From positions 62,001-126,000 of the forward strand of contig NZ_JBLBVM010000048.1 in the NCBI RefSeq assembly GCF_047250385.1: DNA of 64,000 bases, given 5' to 3'. Below, piece by piece: positions 46,937-55,654 of this stretch. The notes beneath the pieces were generated by a model that saw nothing but the letters and a program-made list of their open reading frames with translations, was not told the DNA's origin and did no database searches. Position numbers and translations under genes: made by a program. Numbering within the stretch: position 1 is the first letter of the stretch; every line of letters begins with the position of its first letter. The stretch comes from Glaciecola sp047250385. Its GTDB lineage: Bacteria; Pseudomonadota; Gammaproteobacteria; Enterobacterales; Alteromonadaceae.

Positions 46937-47255
46937 ATTACTCGCTTATTCTTGAAATCTGCTTTTGTCGTAACCATATAAGACGTTTCGGGTGGAAAGA
47001 AGTAAATAAACGACTCTTTGAATTGCAAAAAAAAGCGCATACAAGGTGCTTCACTTTGAGCTTCACATTGAAATAAGTCAGTTTATGTTTTAAAAATTAC
47101 CTGTAGTAGCAAGCATAGGCTTAATCGATTTAATTGGTTGATAGAATCGATTTTATTCAATTTATTTATTTACTCAAAACACTTATCTTTACATCAAGCA
47201 AAACGGTCAACGTTTTATTAATAACTTTAACCAGTAATCTAAAAGGAAATAAACA
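46937..47255 (+). promoter_or_regulatory. ahpC upstream region with direct repeat
   Basis: The 319-bp gap has no gene. AATCGATTT(A/T)ATT occurs at 47123-47135 and 47145-47157 (12 of 13 identical). The 22-bp spacing is about two helical turns, as for a dimer of dimers such as OxyR. The words do not match the published OxyR core ATAG-N7-CTAT well, so the regulator is uncertain. Confidence 0.35.
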
Positions 47256-47819
47256 ATGTCTTTGATTAACAAATCAATCCCTGATTTTTCAGTAGAAGCT
47301 TTTCACAATGGTGAGTTCAAAACTATCACTAGCGAAGATGTAAAAGGCAAATGGTCAATCTTCTTATTCTACCCAGCGGATTTCACATTTGTATGTCCGA
47401 CAGAATTAGAAGACATGGCGAAAAAGCATGACGAACTACTTAGCCTTGGCGTAGAAGTTTACTCAGTTTCTACTGACTCTCACTTCGTACATAAAGCATG
47501 GCATGACACGAGCGACGCAATCGGTACAATTAAATACCCAATGCTTGCTGATTCAACTGGCGCTTTAACTCGTGCTTTTGACATCATGATCGAGGAAGAA
47601 GGCCGTGCACTTCGTGGTACTTTCTTAGCAAACCCAGACGGTATCATCAAAGTAGCTGAAATCCATGACTTAGGTATTGGTCGTTCTGCAGCTGACATGG
47701 TTCGTAAAGTAAAAGCGGCTCAGTACGTTGCAAACAATGACGGTGAAGTATGCCCAGCAGCTTGGGAAGAAGGTCAAGCTACATTAACGCCAAGCCTTGA
47801 TCTTGTAGGTAAGATCTAA
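47256..47819 (+). CDS. ahpC: alkyl hydroperoxide reductase peroxidase subunit AhpC
   Basis: The 187-residue typical 2-Cys peroxiredoxin destroys H2O2 and organic peroxides. The peroxidatic Cys is in FVCPTELED (about 47) and the resolving Cys in GEVCPAAW (about 166). AAAGGA is placed before the ATG. It is reduced by AhpF, 276 bp downstream; a strong hairpin lies between them. Confidence 0.97.
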   Translation: MSLINKSIPDFSVEAFHNGEFKTITSEDVKGKWSIFLFYPADFTFVCPTELEDMAKKHDELLSLGVEVYSVSTDSHFVHKAWHDTSDAIGTIKYPMLADSTGALTRAFDIMIEEEGRALRGTFLANPDGIIKVAEIHDLGIGRSAADMVRKVKAAQYVANNDGEVCPAAWEEGQATLTPSLDLVGKI

Positions 47820-47837
47820 GCTTAGCTAAAATCTACG

Positions 47838-47861
47838 ATTGGGGAGCGCTCGCTCCCCAAT
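47838..47861 (+). terminator. ahpC-ahpF intercistronic hairpin
   Basis: ATTGGGGAGCG (47838-47848) pairs perfectly with CGCTCCCCAAT (47851-47861). No T-run follows, so it may protect the ahpC message or attenuate ahpF rather than terminate fully. Confidence 0.6.
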
Positions 47862-48095
47862 ATATAGAACAGTTAGAGAAGTCACGATGCTGCAAAGCAA
47901 GGTAGAAGTAACCAGATTTTGAAAGCAGAGGCTTTCACCTTTTATTTTATCCAACTATTACATTAACCTACTCATCAAACATTGTGGTTCAACTCTTGAG
48001 CCGGCTTTTATGCGACTTTTTTTTGATGAATAGGTAAAAATAAATGGTGAAGCCCTTTGCTATTCAGCCCAATTAAGTGAAAGGAAGGAATAAAA

Positions 48096-49685
48096 ATGTT
48101 AACGCAAGATATATTGAATGCACTAAAAAAATACACACTAGATATGAAGCAATCAGTCACGTTAGTGTTGCAGACAGGGGAGCATACGAAGCGTGCAGAG
48201 CTAAAGGAAATGCTTAGTCAATTTGCATCGATTTCTGAAAAAATCATTTTCGAAGAACGAGATGAGCCAGCACGTTTTCGTAGTCCAGTGAGCTTCGGTC
48301 TTGAAGTAAATGGCAAGCCAAGTGGTATCACATTCTCAGGAGTGCCTGGTGGTCATGAATTTAATTCATTCGTGTTGGCAGTGCTGCAAGCCGGTGGCGT
48401 TAAGCTAAAGCTTGATGAGAGCATTCAGAGCATGATCAAGAAAGTGGTAAACCCACTTAAATTTCAGGTTTATGTGAGCCTGAGCTGCCACGCATGCCCA
48501 GACGTTGTGCAAGCAATGAATCAATTTGCTTTGCTAAACGACAATATTGAAGCAGAAATGATCGACGGTAGTGTTTACCCTGACTTAGTTGAAGAAAACG
48601 GGATCCAAGGTGTACCGACTGTCTTCATGAATGGAAAAGTGTTTGCCACAGGTCAGATTGATACAGCGAAGTTGATTGATAAACTGTCTGAGACTCAGCC
48701 AGAAATGTTTGCAGCGAATGACGATGCCGAGCAGTTACCTTTACAAGACGTCACCGTTATTGGTGGTGGTCCAGCAGGCGTTGCAGCAGCGATTTACTCA
48801 GCACGTAAAGGCTTGAAAGTGACAATTGTTGCCGACCGCTTTGGTGGTCAAGTTAAAGATACCATGGGGATCGAGAACCTTATTTCTGTGCCTAAGACGA
48901 CCGGTCCACAGTTAACGACCTCTTTGATGGAGCACCTCAACGATTATGAGGTGACTATACGAGAGCACCTCCGTGTCGACAAGATTGAAAAAGGCGAAAT
49001 CAAAACCTTGACCTTAACCTCAGGTGAAGTGATTGAAACCAAAACGATTATCGTTGCTACTGGGGCCAACTGGAGAGAGCTAGGCGTCCCTGGCGAGAAA
49101 GAGAATATTGGTAACGGTGTTGCTTACTGTCCTCATTGCGATGGTCCTTTCTACAAAGGTAAAGATGTTGCCGTTATTGGTGGTGGTAATTCAGGTGTTG
49201 AAGCCGCCCTCGATTTAGCAGGGATCGTAAAATCAGTTACGGTTTTTGAGTTCTTACCTGAATTGAAGGCTGACCAAGTGTTGATTGATCAAATCAATGC
49301 ACGAGATAACATCAAAGTCATTAAGAATGCCGCGACTAAAGAGATTCATGCGAAAGATGGCAAAGTGAATGCAATTGAGTATGTCGACCGTGCAACAAAC
49401 GAAGCGCATCAGTTAGAATTGCAAGGTGTATTTGTGCAAATCGGTTTAGTCCCGAATAGTACAATGCTCAAAGGTGTTGTTGATTTAACACAATATGGTG
49501 AAGTGATTATTAATGAAAAAGGCCAAACAAGCGAAGAAGGAATATATGCTTGTGGCGATGTGACCACTGTGCCATATAAGCAGATCGTAATTGCTATGGG
49601 TGAAGGAGCTAAAGCGTCCTTGGCTGCATATGATTACATTCTAATGAGCAAGCCAGTTCAAAAGAAAGAGTCTGCAGCAGCGTAA
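48096..49685 (+). CDS. ahpF: alkyl hydroperoxide reductase subunit F
   Basis: The 529-residue FAD/NADH flavoprotein reduces AhpC. The N-terminal tandem thioredoxin-like domain carries the redox pair in SCHACPDV (about 130). The thioredoxin-reductase-like part has VIGGGPAGVAAAIY, the active CPHCDG pair and GIYACGDVT. GGAAGGA is upstream of the ATG. Confidence 0.97.
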   Translation: MLTQDILNALKKYTLDMKQSVTLVLQTGEHTKRAELKEMLSQFASISEKIIFEERDEPARFRSPVSFGLEVNGKPSGITFSGVPGGHEFNSFVLAVLQAGGVKLKLDESIQSMIKKVVNPLKFQVYVSLSCHACPDVVQAMNQFALLNDNIEAEMIDGSVYPDLVEENGIQGVPTVFMNGKVFATGQIDTAKLIDKLSETQPEMFAANDDAEQLPLQDVTVIGGGPAGVAAAIYSARKGLKVTIVADRFGGQVKDTMGIENLISVPKTTGPQLTTSLMEHLNDYEVTIREHLRVDKIEKGEIKTLTLTSGEVIETKTIIVATGANWRELGVPGEKENIGNGVAYCPHCDGPFYKGKDVAVIGGGNSGVEAALDLAGIVKSVTVFEFLPELKADQVLIDQINARDNIKVIKNAATKEIHAKDGKVNAIEYVDRATNEAHQLELQGVFVQIGLVPNSTMLKGVVDLTQYGEVIINEKGQTSEEGIYACGDVTTVPYKQIVIAMGEGAKASLAAYDYILMSKPVQKKESAAA

Positions 49686-49719
49686 TAAATCTCTGCTTAG
49701 CGAGACATGACTCAAATAG

Positions 49720-49752
49720 AAAGGGCGTTCTTTGTGAAGAACGCCCTTTTTT
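49720..49752. terminator. bidirectional terminator between ahpF and the malic enzyme gene
   Basis: AAAGGGCGTTCTT (49720-49732), loop TGTG, AAGAACGCCCTTT (49737-49749), then T to 49752 on the plus strand; an A-run mirrors it on the other strand. It lies directly against the malic enzyme stop codon. Confidence 0.93.
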
Positions 49753-49753
49753 A

Positions 49754-51004
49754 CTAGAAATTATCTAAATAATCGTCAGGAATAGTTTCTATTTTTGCCA
49801 CACCAGATGCAATGGCTGCTTTAGCAACTGCTGTTGCGATACGTTTGCAAAGTCTCGGGTCCATGGGTTTTGGAATAATGTAGTTTTTGCCAAATTCCAG
49901 TGATTTAGATTGGCTGGCGACCAACACTTTTTCTGGAACAGGTTCTTTGGATACACTTCTCAAAGCTTCAACCGCTGCAACTTTCATTTCATCATTTATG
50001 ACAGAGGCTCTAACATCTAAAGCACCTCTGAAAATAAACGGGAAACATAGTACGTTGTTTACCTGATTAGGATAATCTGAACGCCCGGTTGCCATTATTA
50101 AATCATCTCTTATGGCGTGTGCTAATTCTGGTTTTATTTCAGGATCTGGATTGGAGCAAGCAAACACAATAGGGTTTGGTGCCATCAGTTTTAGTGCTTC
50201 GGGAGGTAAAAGGTCTGGCCCACTCAAGCCTAAGAAAACATCTGCACCTTCGAGTACGTCTTCAAGAGTACGTTTGTCGGTATTGTTGGCAAATAAAGCT
50301 TTGTGTGGTGTGAGTTCTTCACGTCTTGTGTGAATAACACCATTGCGATCAAGCATGTACACTTTCTCGCGCATCGCTCCGCACTTAATAAGAAGCTGCA
50401 TGCATGCAACTGCAGCTGCGCCCGCTCCCATACACACAAATATAGCTTCTTCAATTTTCTTGCCTTGAATTTCTAGTGCGTTGAGCATGCCAGCGGCGGT
50501 TACGATTGCTGTTCCGTGCTGATCGTCATGAAACACTGGCACTTTGCAGCGCTTAATCAACTCTTGTTCGATTTCAAAACATTCAGGTGCTTTAATATCT
50601 TCTAAGTTGATCCCGCCAAAAGTATCAGCAATATTCGCGACTGTATTTATGAACTCTTCAGTGGTGCGGTGTTTCACTTCGATATCTATCGAATCAAGAC
50701 CGGCAAAGTGTTTAAATAAAAGCGCTTTACCTTCCATAACTGGTTTTGATGCTAATGGTCCTAAATTACCCAGACCCAAAATAGCAGTACCATTAGTGAT
50801 TACCGCCACCAAGTTTCCCTTGGCCGTATAGCGATACGCTGCGCTCGGATCAGCGGCAATCTCACGAACTGGCTCTGCAACACCGGGACTATAAGCAAGT
50901 GCTAAGTCAGTAACCGAATCGGCGGGTGTGGTTAGCTCAACACTAATTTTGCCTGGTTTAGGGAATTCATGATAATCGAGAGCTTGTTGGCGAAAATCTG
51001 GCAT
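49754..51004 (-). CDS. NAD(P)-dependent malic enzyme, short form
   Basis: The 416-residue protein oxidatively decarboxylates malate to pyruvate. The N-terminal LAYSPGVAEP and AVITNGTAILGLGN, the FHDDQHGTAIV metal site and the CMGAGAAAVACM Rossmann loop are conserved. It lacks the phosphotransacetylase-like C-terminal domain of the 750-residue MaeB type. It links fatty-acid and amino-acid carbon to pyruvate; the coenzyme cannot be told by eye. Confidence 0.93.
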   Translation of the reverse strand: MPDFRQQALDYHEFPKPGKISVELTTPADSVTDLALAYSPGVAEPVREIAADPSAAYRYTAKGNLVAVITNGTAILGLGNLGPLASKPVMEGKALLFKHFAGLDSIDIEVKHRTTEEFINTVANIADTFGGINLEDIKAPECFEIEQELIKRCKVPVFHDDQHGTAIVTAAGMLNALEIQGKKIEEAIFVCMGAGAAAVACMQLLIKCGAMREKVYMLDRNGVIHTRREELTPHKALFANNTDKRTLEDVLEGADVFLGLSGPDLLPPEALKLMAPNPIVFACSNPDPEIKPELAHAIRDDLIMATGRSDYPNQVNNVLCFPFIFRGALDVRASVINDEMKVAAVEALRSVSKEPVPEKVLVASQSKSLEFGKNYIIPKPMDPRLCKRIATAVAKAAIASGVAKIETIPDDYLDNF

Positions 51005-51451
51005 TGTGAACAGGGTCCTTTCGAAGGTATTTATGATACTGTTTTAGTAAGTTTTCGGAGTCACTTACACGGAAGTTTCTCTGAGAATTTAAATGTAGCA
51101 CATATTGCTCAACAATGAAGGAAACAAAAGGCATTAAGGCAAATTATTAAGAACTGGTAAGACCATGATTTTATATAAGTAATTGAGGCTTTATTTAGTT
51201 TTATAATCTAGCGCTTATAATGAATATTATGTTTGGATTAACTTAGCTATAGCTTAACTTGGTTTTGGGTTAATTGGGTTAATTGGGTTAATTGGGTTAA
51301 TCGGGTTAATTGGGACTGAGCGAAACTGGAATAAGAGATTTGTTTGAGGAAAGCGCTCAGAAAATGCAGTTCAATAAAACACGGGCATAAAAAAAGAGCG
51401 CAATGCACTCTTTTTAAATTTTCTAGCAAATAAAGCGGGTTCGATAAGAAC
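51005..51451. repeat. intergenic region with a 9-bp tandem repeat and terminator
   Basis: GGGTTAATT is repeated five times without gaps at 51267-51311 (the fourth unit ends in C). Downstream, AAAAAGAG-GC-AAT-GC-CTCTTTTT (51391-51415) is a terminator for rpmE on the minus strand and perhaps for plus-strand transcripts too. No gene is supported. The frames through the repeat encode only LTQ repeats. Confidence 0.8.
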
Positions 51452-51664
51452 TTACTTCGCTTTAAGTGCACCAAAACGTTTCTTGAACTTATCAACACGA
51501 CCACCAGTGTCAACGTTACGTTGCTTACCAGTGTAGAATGGGTGGCATGAAGAACATACGTCCAAGTTGATGTTTTTACCAAGAGTAGAACCAACTTTCA
51601 TGACGTTGCCACATGAACAAGTTGCTTCGATTACGTCATACTTAGGGTGAATACCTTCTTTCAT
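51452..51664 (-). CDS. rpmE: 50S ribosomal protein L31, zinc-binding form
   Basis: The protein is 70 residues. Cys pairs at CSCG (16, 18) and CSSCHPF (37, 40) form the zinc ribbon, so this is the Zn-containing (C+) paralogue. Divergent from priA, as in E. coli. Confidence 0.96.
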   Translation of the reverse strand: MKEGIHPKYDVIEATCSCGNVMKVGSTLGKNINLDVCSSCHPFYTGKQRNVDTGGRVDKFKKRFGALKAK

Positions 51665-51990
51665 TGGGATACCTTATATATTTAGGCCGTCTCGCTATAC
51701 AACCCGAAGTTGCACACCAAACGCAATTAATTAAAAAGCAGCTGAACATTCAACTGCGGAAATTTGGACGCGCATGATAATGGACTTGGTGCGCTTAATC
51801 AAGAAATAACTGTTGAAATGGGCTTTAATTCAGGGCCAATCATACAGTTTGTGGCTATCTCGAGTTATAGAACGATATTTAAGTAAAATATTTCGAAGCT
51901 ACTCAACAAAGATTGATATCATATTATTAATATTTCATGCTCAAATACCAGTATGAATGACTAGATAGTTAAAAAAACAACGAGGTTTCA
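51665..51990. other. rpmE / priA divergent intergenic region
   Basis: The gap is 326 bp of AT-rich DNA. It should hold promoters for both genes but no unambiguous box pair or zinc-regulator dyad was seen. No reading frame is supported. Confidence 0.4.
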
Positions 51991-54219
51991 TTGCAAGTTA
52001 TACAAGTGGCCATCTCAGTTCCAATGCCGCAATTATTCGACTACAAAATTGACATGCTAGATGTGTCAAACGCTGCTGTTGCAGACAGCGGCGACGATGC
52101 TCTCATTGGTTGTAGAGTGCTAGTGCCGTTTGGTCCGCGTAAGTGTGTCGGCATTGTATTGCGCGTTGGCGTTGAGTCTGAGTATGAAATCACGAAGATA
52201 AAGTCTGTGCTTGAAGTGCTCGATAGCAGTCCAGTTTGCTCTGAGCAAATGTTGCAATTGGGAAAATGGATGAGTGAGTACTACCATTACCCCATTGGAG
52301 AAGTGTTGCACACCTTATTACCAGCCGCTTTGAGGAAACAACAAAGTGGCAAAACCAAACCCTCGGTTGCTACAGAAAGTTATTTACAACTCACGCCAGC
52401 AAGCAGCGCGCATGAAGAGGTAGATGAATTATTAGCTCGTTCAGCGAAACAATTTGATCTATACCGTATGCTTGAGAAAGGACCCTTGCGCGTTTCCATC
52501 ATTAAGCAACAATTTACGCCAGCAATTATCAAAGCGCTGACTGAAAAGAACTTGATCGAAAAAATAGAGCTTGTTGAAAAGGTCAATGATTGGAAGGCTG
52601 AGTTGAGCATTGCAGAAAAACCGGTTCCAAATGTTGAGCAAGCAATGGCGATATCGACCATCAATCTTGCGAACAGTTTCGACACGATGTTGATTGAAGG
52701 CGTGACAGGAAGCGGTAAGACAGAGGTTTATTTGCAAATTATAGAACCCCTATTGGCTGCGGGTAAACAGGTACTAATTTTAGTGCCAGAAATAGGACTA
52801 ACGCCACAAACCGTGGGGCGTTTTGAAAAGCGTTTTGGGATTAGAGTTGGTACCTTACATTCCAATTTGAACGATACAGAACGACTGCAAGTTTGGCAGC
52901 AAGCTAAAGAGGGTCGCCTAGGCATCATCATCGGTACTCGCTCTTCAATCTTTACCGAAATGAAAAACCCAGGAATGATCATTGTCGACGAGGAACATGA
53001 CGAATCCTTCAAGCAACAAGATAATTTAAAGTACCACGCAAGAGACATTGCTGTTTATCGAGCAAGGCAATTGAATATTCCTTTAGTTTTAGGAAGTGCA
53101 ACACCCTCCCTAGAGAGTCTGCATAATGCTTTAGAGAAGAAGTATCGGCACATCTTGTTGCCGAATAGAGCCGGCAGTGCAGCAATGCCAGCACAGCGTT
53201 TAATGAATATTAAAGGCCAACCAATGCAATATGGCATTGCGCAAGGCATGATTGATAAGATGCAAGTTCAGCTAAATGCTGGTAATCAGGTCATGGTGTT
53301 TGTGAATCGCCGCGGTTATGCGCCTGCTTTGCTATGCCATCAATGTGGTCACGTTGAAAACTGTGAACGTTGTGATAATCCGATGACAGTGCACAAAAGT
53401 GCTAATAATTTACAATGTCATCGTTGTGCCGATATTAGGCATCTACCGAAAAATTGTCCCGCCTGTGGGCATGATGAATTGGATACTTTTGGCATTGGGA
53501 CAGAACAGCTACAGCAAGGCTTGGAGTCACTTTTCCCCGATTTTTCGACAGTGCGAGTAGATAGCGATACTGTGCGTGGAAAAGGAAAACTATCTAAGTT
53601 GTTGAAGGACATCAACCAAAAGAAGTATCAAATACTCGTAGGCACACAAATACTTTCGAAGGGGCATCATTTCCCTGATGTCACCTTAGTACTCATATTG
53701 AATGTAGATAGTGCACTTTTTTCTGCTGATTTTAGAGCACCTGAAAAGTTAGCGCAGCTAATCACTCAGCTATCTGGCAGGGCAGGACGCAGCGATAAAG
53801 TCGGTGAAATGTGGCTGCAAACACATTGCCCAGAGCATCCATTGTTACAAGATCTCATTAATAACGGCTTCTCAGATTTTGCACGCTATGCCTTATTGGA
53901 ACGCAAACATGCATGCTTGCCTCCGCATGAACATCAAATATGTATTCGAAGTGAATCGCACCATAAGCATTTGTCGGTGCATTTCCTTCAGTTGTGTGCT
54001 CAACTGTTTACACAATTTAAATATATAAAAGTACTAGGGCCTTTTCCTGCTTTTATTGAAAAACGACAAGGGCGCTATCGAAACCTGTTGATTATTCAAT
54101 CGGCTTCGCGAAAATACTTACAACAAGCGACAGAACAAGCAAATAAAGCATTATCTGAAATGCCCGTGAGTAAACAGGTACGTTGGAGTATTGATGTTTC
54201 ACCCATCGATTTCAGCTAA
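51991..54219 (+). CDS. priA: primosomal helicase PriA
   Basis: At 742 residues, it restarts collapsed replication forks. The N-terminal 3'-DNA-binding domain opens VIQVAISVPMPQLFDY. The helicase has GVTGSGKTEVY, VDEEHDESFKQ and the final QLSGRAGRS. The zinc insertion contains eight Cys in CHQC, CERC, CHRC and CPAC pairs (about 450-490). The start is TTG with GAGG 5 nt upstream. Confidence 0.96.
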   Translation: MQVIQVAISVPMPQLFDYKIDMLDVSNAAVADSGDDALIGCRVLVPFGPRKCVGIVLRVGVESEYEITKIKSVLEVLDSSPVCSEQMLQLGKWMSEYYHYPIGEVLHTLLPAALRKQQSGKTKPSVATESYLQLTPASSAHEEVDELLARSAKQFDLYRMLEKGPLRVSIIKQQFTPAIIKALTEKNLIEKIELVEKVNDWKAELSIAEKPVPNVEQAMAISTINLANSFDTMLIEGVTGSGKTEVYLQIIEPLLAAGKQVLILVPEIGLTPQTVGRFEKRFGIRVGTLHSNLNDTERLQVWQQAKEGRLGIIIGTRSSIFTEMKNPGMIIVDEEHDESFKQQDNLKYHARDIAVYRARQLNIPLVLGSATPSLESLHNALEKKYRHILLPNRAGSAAMPAQRLMNIKGQPMQYGIAQGMIDKMQVQLNAGNQVMVFVNRRGYAPALLCHQCGHVENCERCDNPMTVHKSANNLQCHRCADIRHLPKNCPACGHDELDTFGIGTEQLQQGLESLFPDFSTVRVDSDTVRGKGKLSKLLKDINQKKYQILVGTQILSKGHHFPDVTLVLILNVDSALFSADFRAPEKLAQLITQLSGRAGRSDKVGEMWLQTHCPEHPLLQDLINNGFSDFARYALLERKHACLPPHEHQICIRSESHHKHLSVHFLQLCAQLFTQFKYIKVLGPFPAFIEKRQGRYRNLLIIQSASRKYLQQATEQANKALSEMPVSKQVRWSIDVSPIDFS

Positions 54220-54311
54220 ATAAAGTGCAATATTCTCGCGTTTTTTTCAGTAAAATTTTGTATAGTCTGCCTTCGAAGCCAACTCAAAAATAAAGATAAT
54301 ATAAGAATAAT

Positions 54312-54932
54312 ATGGCGCAAAGAGATTACGTGGCGCGTAGCCAAAAGAAAAAACAAAGTCCAAAGAAGAAAAAACAAGCTGTACAAACTATTGCTTGGTT
54401 CAAAGTCGCCTTTGCAATAACCATTATAGGTGGTTTTGTATTTGGGCTATGGGTTTTAAAGGACGCAGGTGGTGACGATGCAGTACAGGAGGGTACGGCA
54501 ACAAGCGCTACGAACAATGCAACGCAGGCGAACAATGTGCAGGCTAGCAATGAAAATTCACTTGGTGAATTAACCTTCAAAAACCAAAGCGATGAAAAAG
54601 ATCCCTTACCTGTTCTTGCAGAAGAAGAATGGGAGTTCATCGAGGGTTTGCCTTCCTATTCTGTTGAAGTTGAAGTGGAGGAATTGCCTAATTCTGATCG
54701 CCGTTACCTAATGCAATGCGGTTCATTTCGAAAACAAACTCAGGCTGAAGAATTAAAAGCGACGATAGCATTCCAAGGAATGGAATCTCAGGTATTGGAG
54801 AGTAAAGGCTCCAAAGGTATTTGGTATCGCGTTGTTCTTGGCCCTTATGATACTAAGCGAGACGCCGAAAGAGACCGTCATAGTTTGCGATCTGCTCGGG
54901 TCAATCGTTGCCAGATTTGGAATTGGGATTAG
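54312..54932 (+). CDS. ftsN: FtsN-like SPOR-domain cell division protein
   Basis: The protein is 206 residues: a short Lys-rich cytosolic tail, a transmembrane helix (about 30-50), a Thr/Asn-rich linker, and a C-terminal SPOR domain (about 130-205) with MQCGSFRKQTQAEELKA and YRVVLGPYDTKRDAE. It binds denuded septal peptidoglycan and activates division. The ftsN-hslVU order supports the call despite shorter length than E. coli FtsN. Confidence 0.9.
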   Translation: MAQRDYVARSQKKKQSPKKKKQAVQTIAWFKVAFAITIIGGFVFGLWVLKDAGGDDAVQEGTATSATNNATQANNVQASNENSLGELTFKNQSDEKDPLPVLAEEEWEFIEGLPSYSVEVEVEELPNSDRRYLMQCGSFRKQTQAEELKATIAFQGMESQVLESKGSKGIWYRVVLGPYDTKRDAERDRHSLRSARVNRCQIWNWD

Positions 54933-54983
54933 TTTAATTTCCTGTTTACTTCATTAAACATAGTGTCGGACCTTAAATCGAGA

Positions 54984-55011
54984 CTTGAAATTGTTTGAAC
55001 GCCCCCCACTT
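54984..55011 (+). promoter_or_regulatory. sigma-32-type heat-shock promoter of hslVU
   Basis: CTTGAAA (54984-54990), a 13-nt spacer, then CCCCACTT (55004-55011) fits the sigma-32 consensus CTTGAAA-N11-16-CCCCATNT with one mismatch. It lies 45 nt before hslV, a known heat-shock operon. Confidence 0.75.
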
Positions 55012-55055
55012 ATTACTGACTAACAGAAATTAGACGGTATTAAATAGGAGTTTAC

Positions 55056-55580
55056 ATGACAACGATCGTATCAGTTCGTCGAGGCAATCAAGTAGTGATT
55101 GCGGGTGATGGCCAAGTGTCACTTGGCAATACCGTTATGAAGGGAAACGCACGTAAGGTTAGACGTCTTTATAACGACAAAGTGCTGGCTGGCTTTGCTG
55201 GTGGAACTGCCGACGCATTTACTCTGTTTGAACGCTTTGAATCAAAACTAGAAATGCACCAAGGTCACCTAACTAAAGCGGCAGTAGAGTTAGCCAAAGA
55301 CTGGCGAACGGATCGTATGCTGAGAAAGTTAGAAGCATTGTTAGCAGTGGCAGATCATAGTGCATCATTGATCATTACCGGTAATGGTGACGTGATACAA
55401 CCAGAGCAAGATCTCATCGCTATTGGTTCTGGTGGACCCTTTGCCCAAGCTGCAGCGACTGCATTGTTTGCAAATACAGAGTTAAGTGCACAGGAAATCG
55501 CTGAAAAGAGCTTAACAATTGCTGGCGATATTTGCGTGTTTACCAATCAAAATCAAACCATTGAAACACTCGATTATTAA
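55056..55580 (+). CDS. hslV: ATP-dependent protease peptidase subunit HslV
   Basis: The proteasome-like peptidase is 174 residues. After Met removal the N-terminal Thr2 (TTIVSVRR) is the nucleophile; GDGQVS and AIGSGGPFAQAAA are conserved. It forms dodecamers capped by HslU. TAGGAG precedes the ATG. Confidence 0.97.
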   Translation: MTTIVSVRRGNQVVIAGDGQVSLGNTVMKGNARKVRRLYNDKVLAGFAGGTADAFTLFERFESKLEMHQGHLTKAAVELAKDWRTDRMLRKLEALLAVADHSASLIITGNGDVIQPEQDLIAIGSGGPFAQAAATALFANTELSAQEIAEKSLTIAGDICVFTNQNQTIETLDY

Positions 55581-55654
55581 TCCCATTTTTAAATTATCCT
55601 GCCTGAACGTTTACTATTAGGACCGTTTGGCAAGCTAATCAAAGGTACTAGACT

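Noticed and set aside
51247..51594. 115-residue minus-strand frame through rpmE and the TTAATTGGG repeats
   Set aside because: It is out of frame with rpmE and its end is only translated repeat; rpmE is the gene here.
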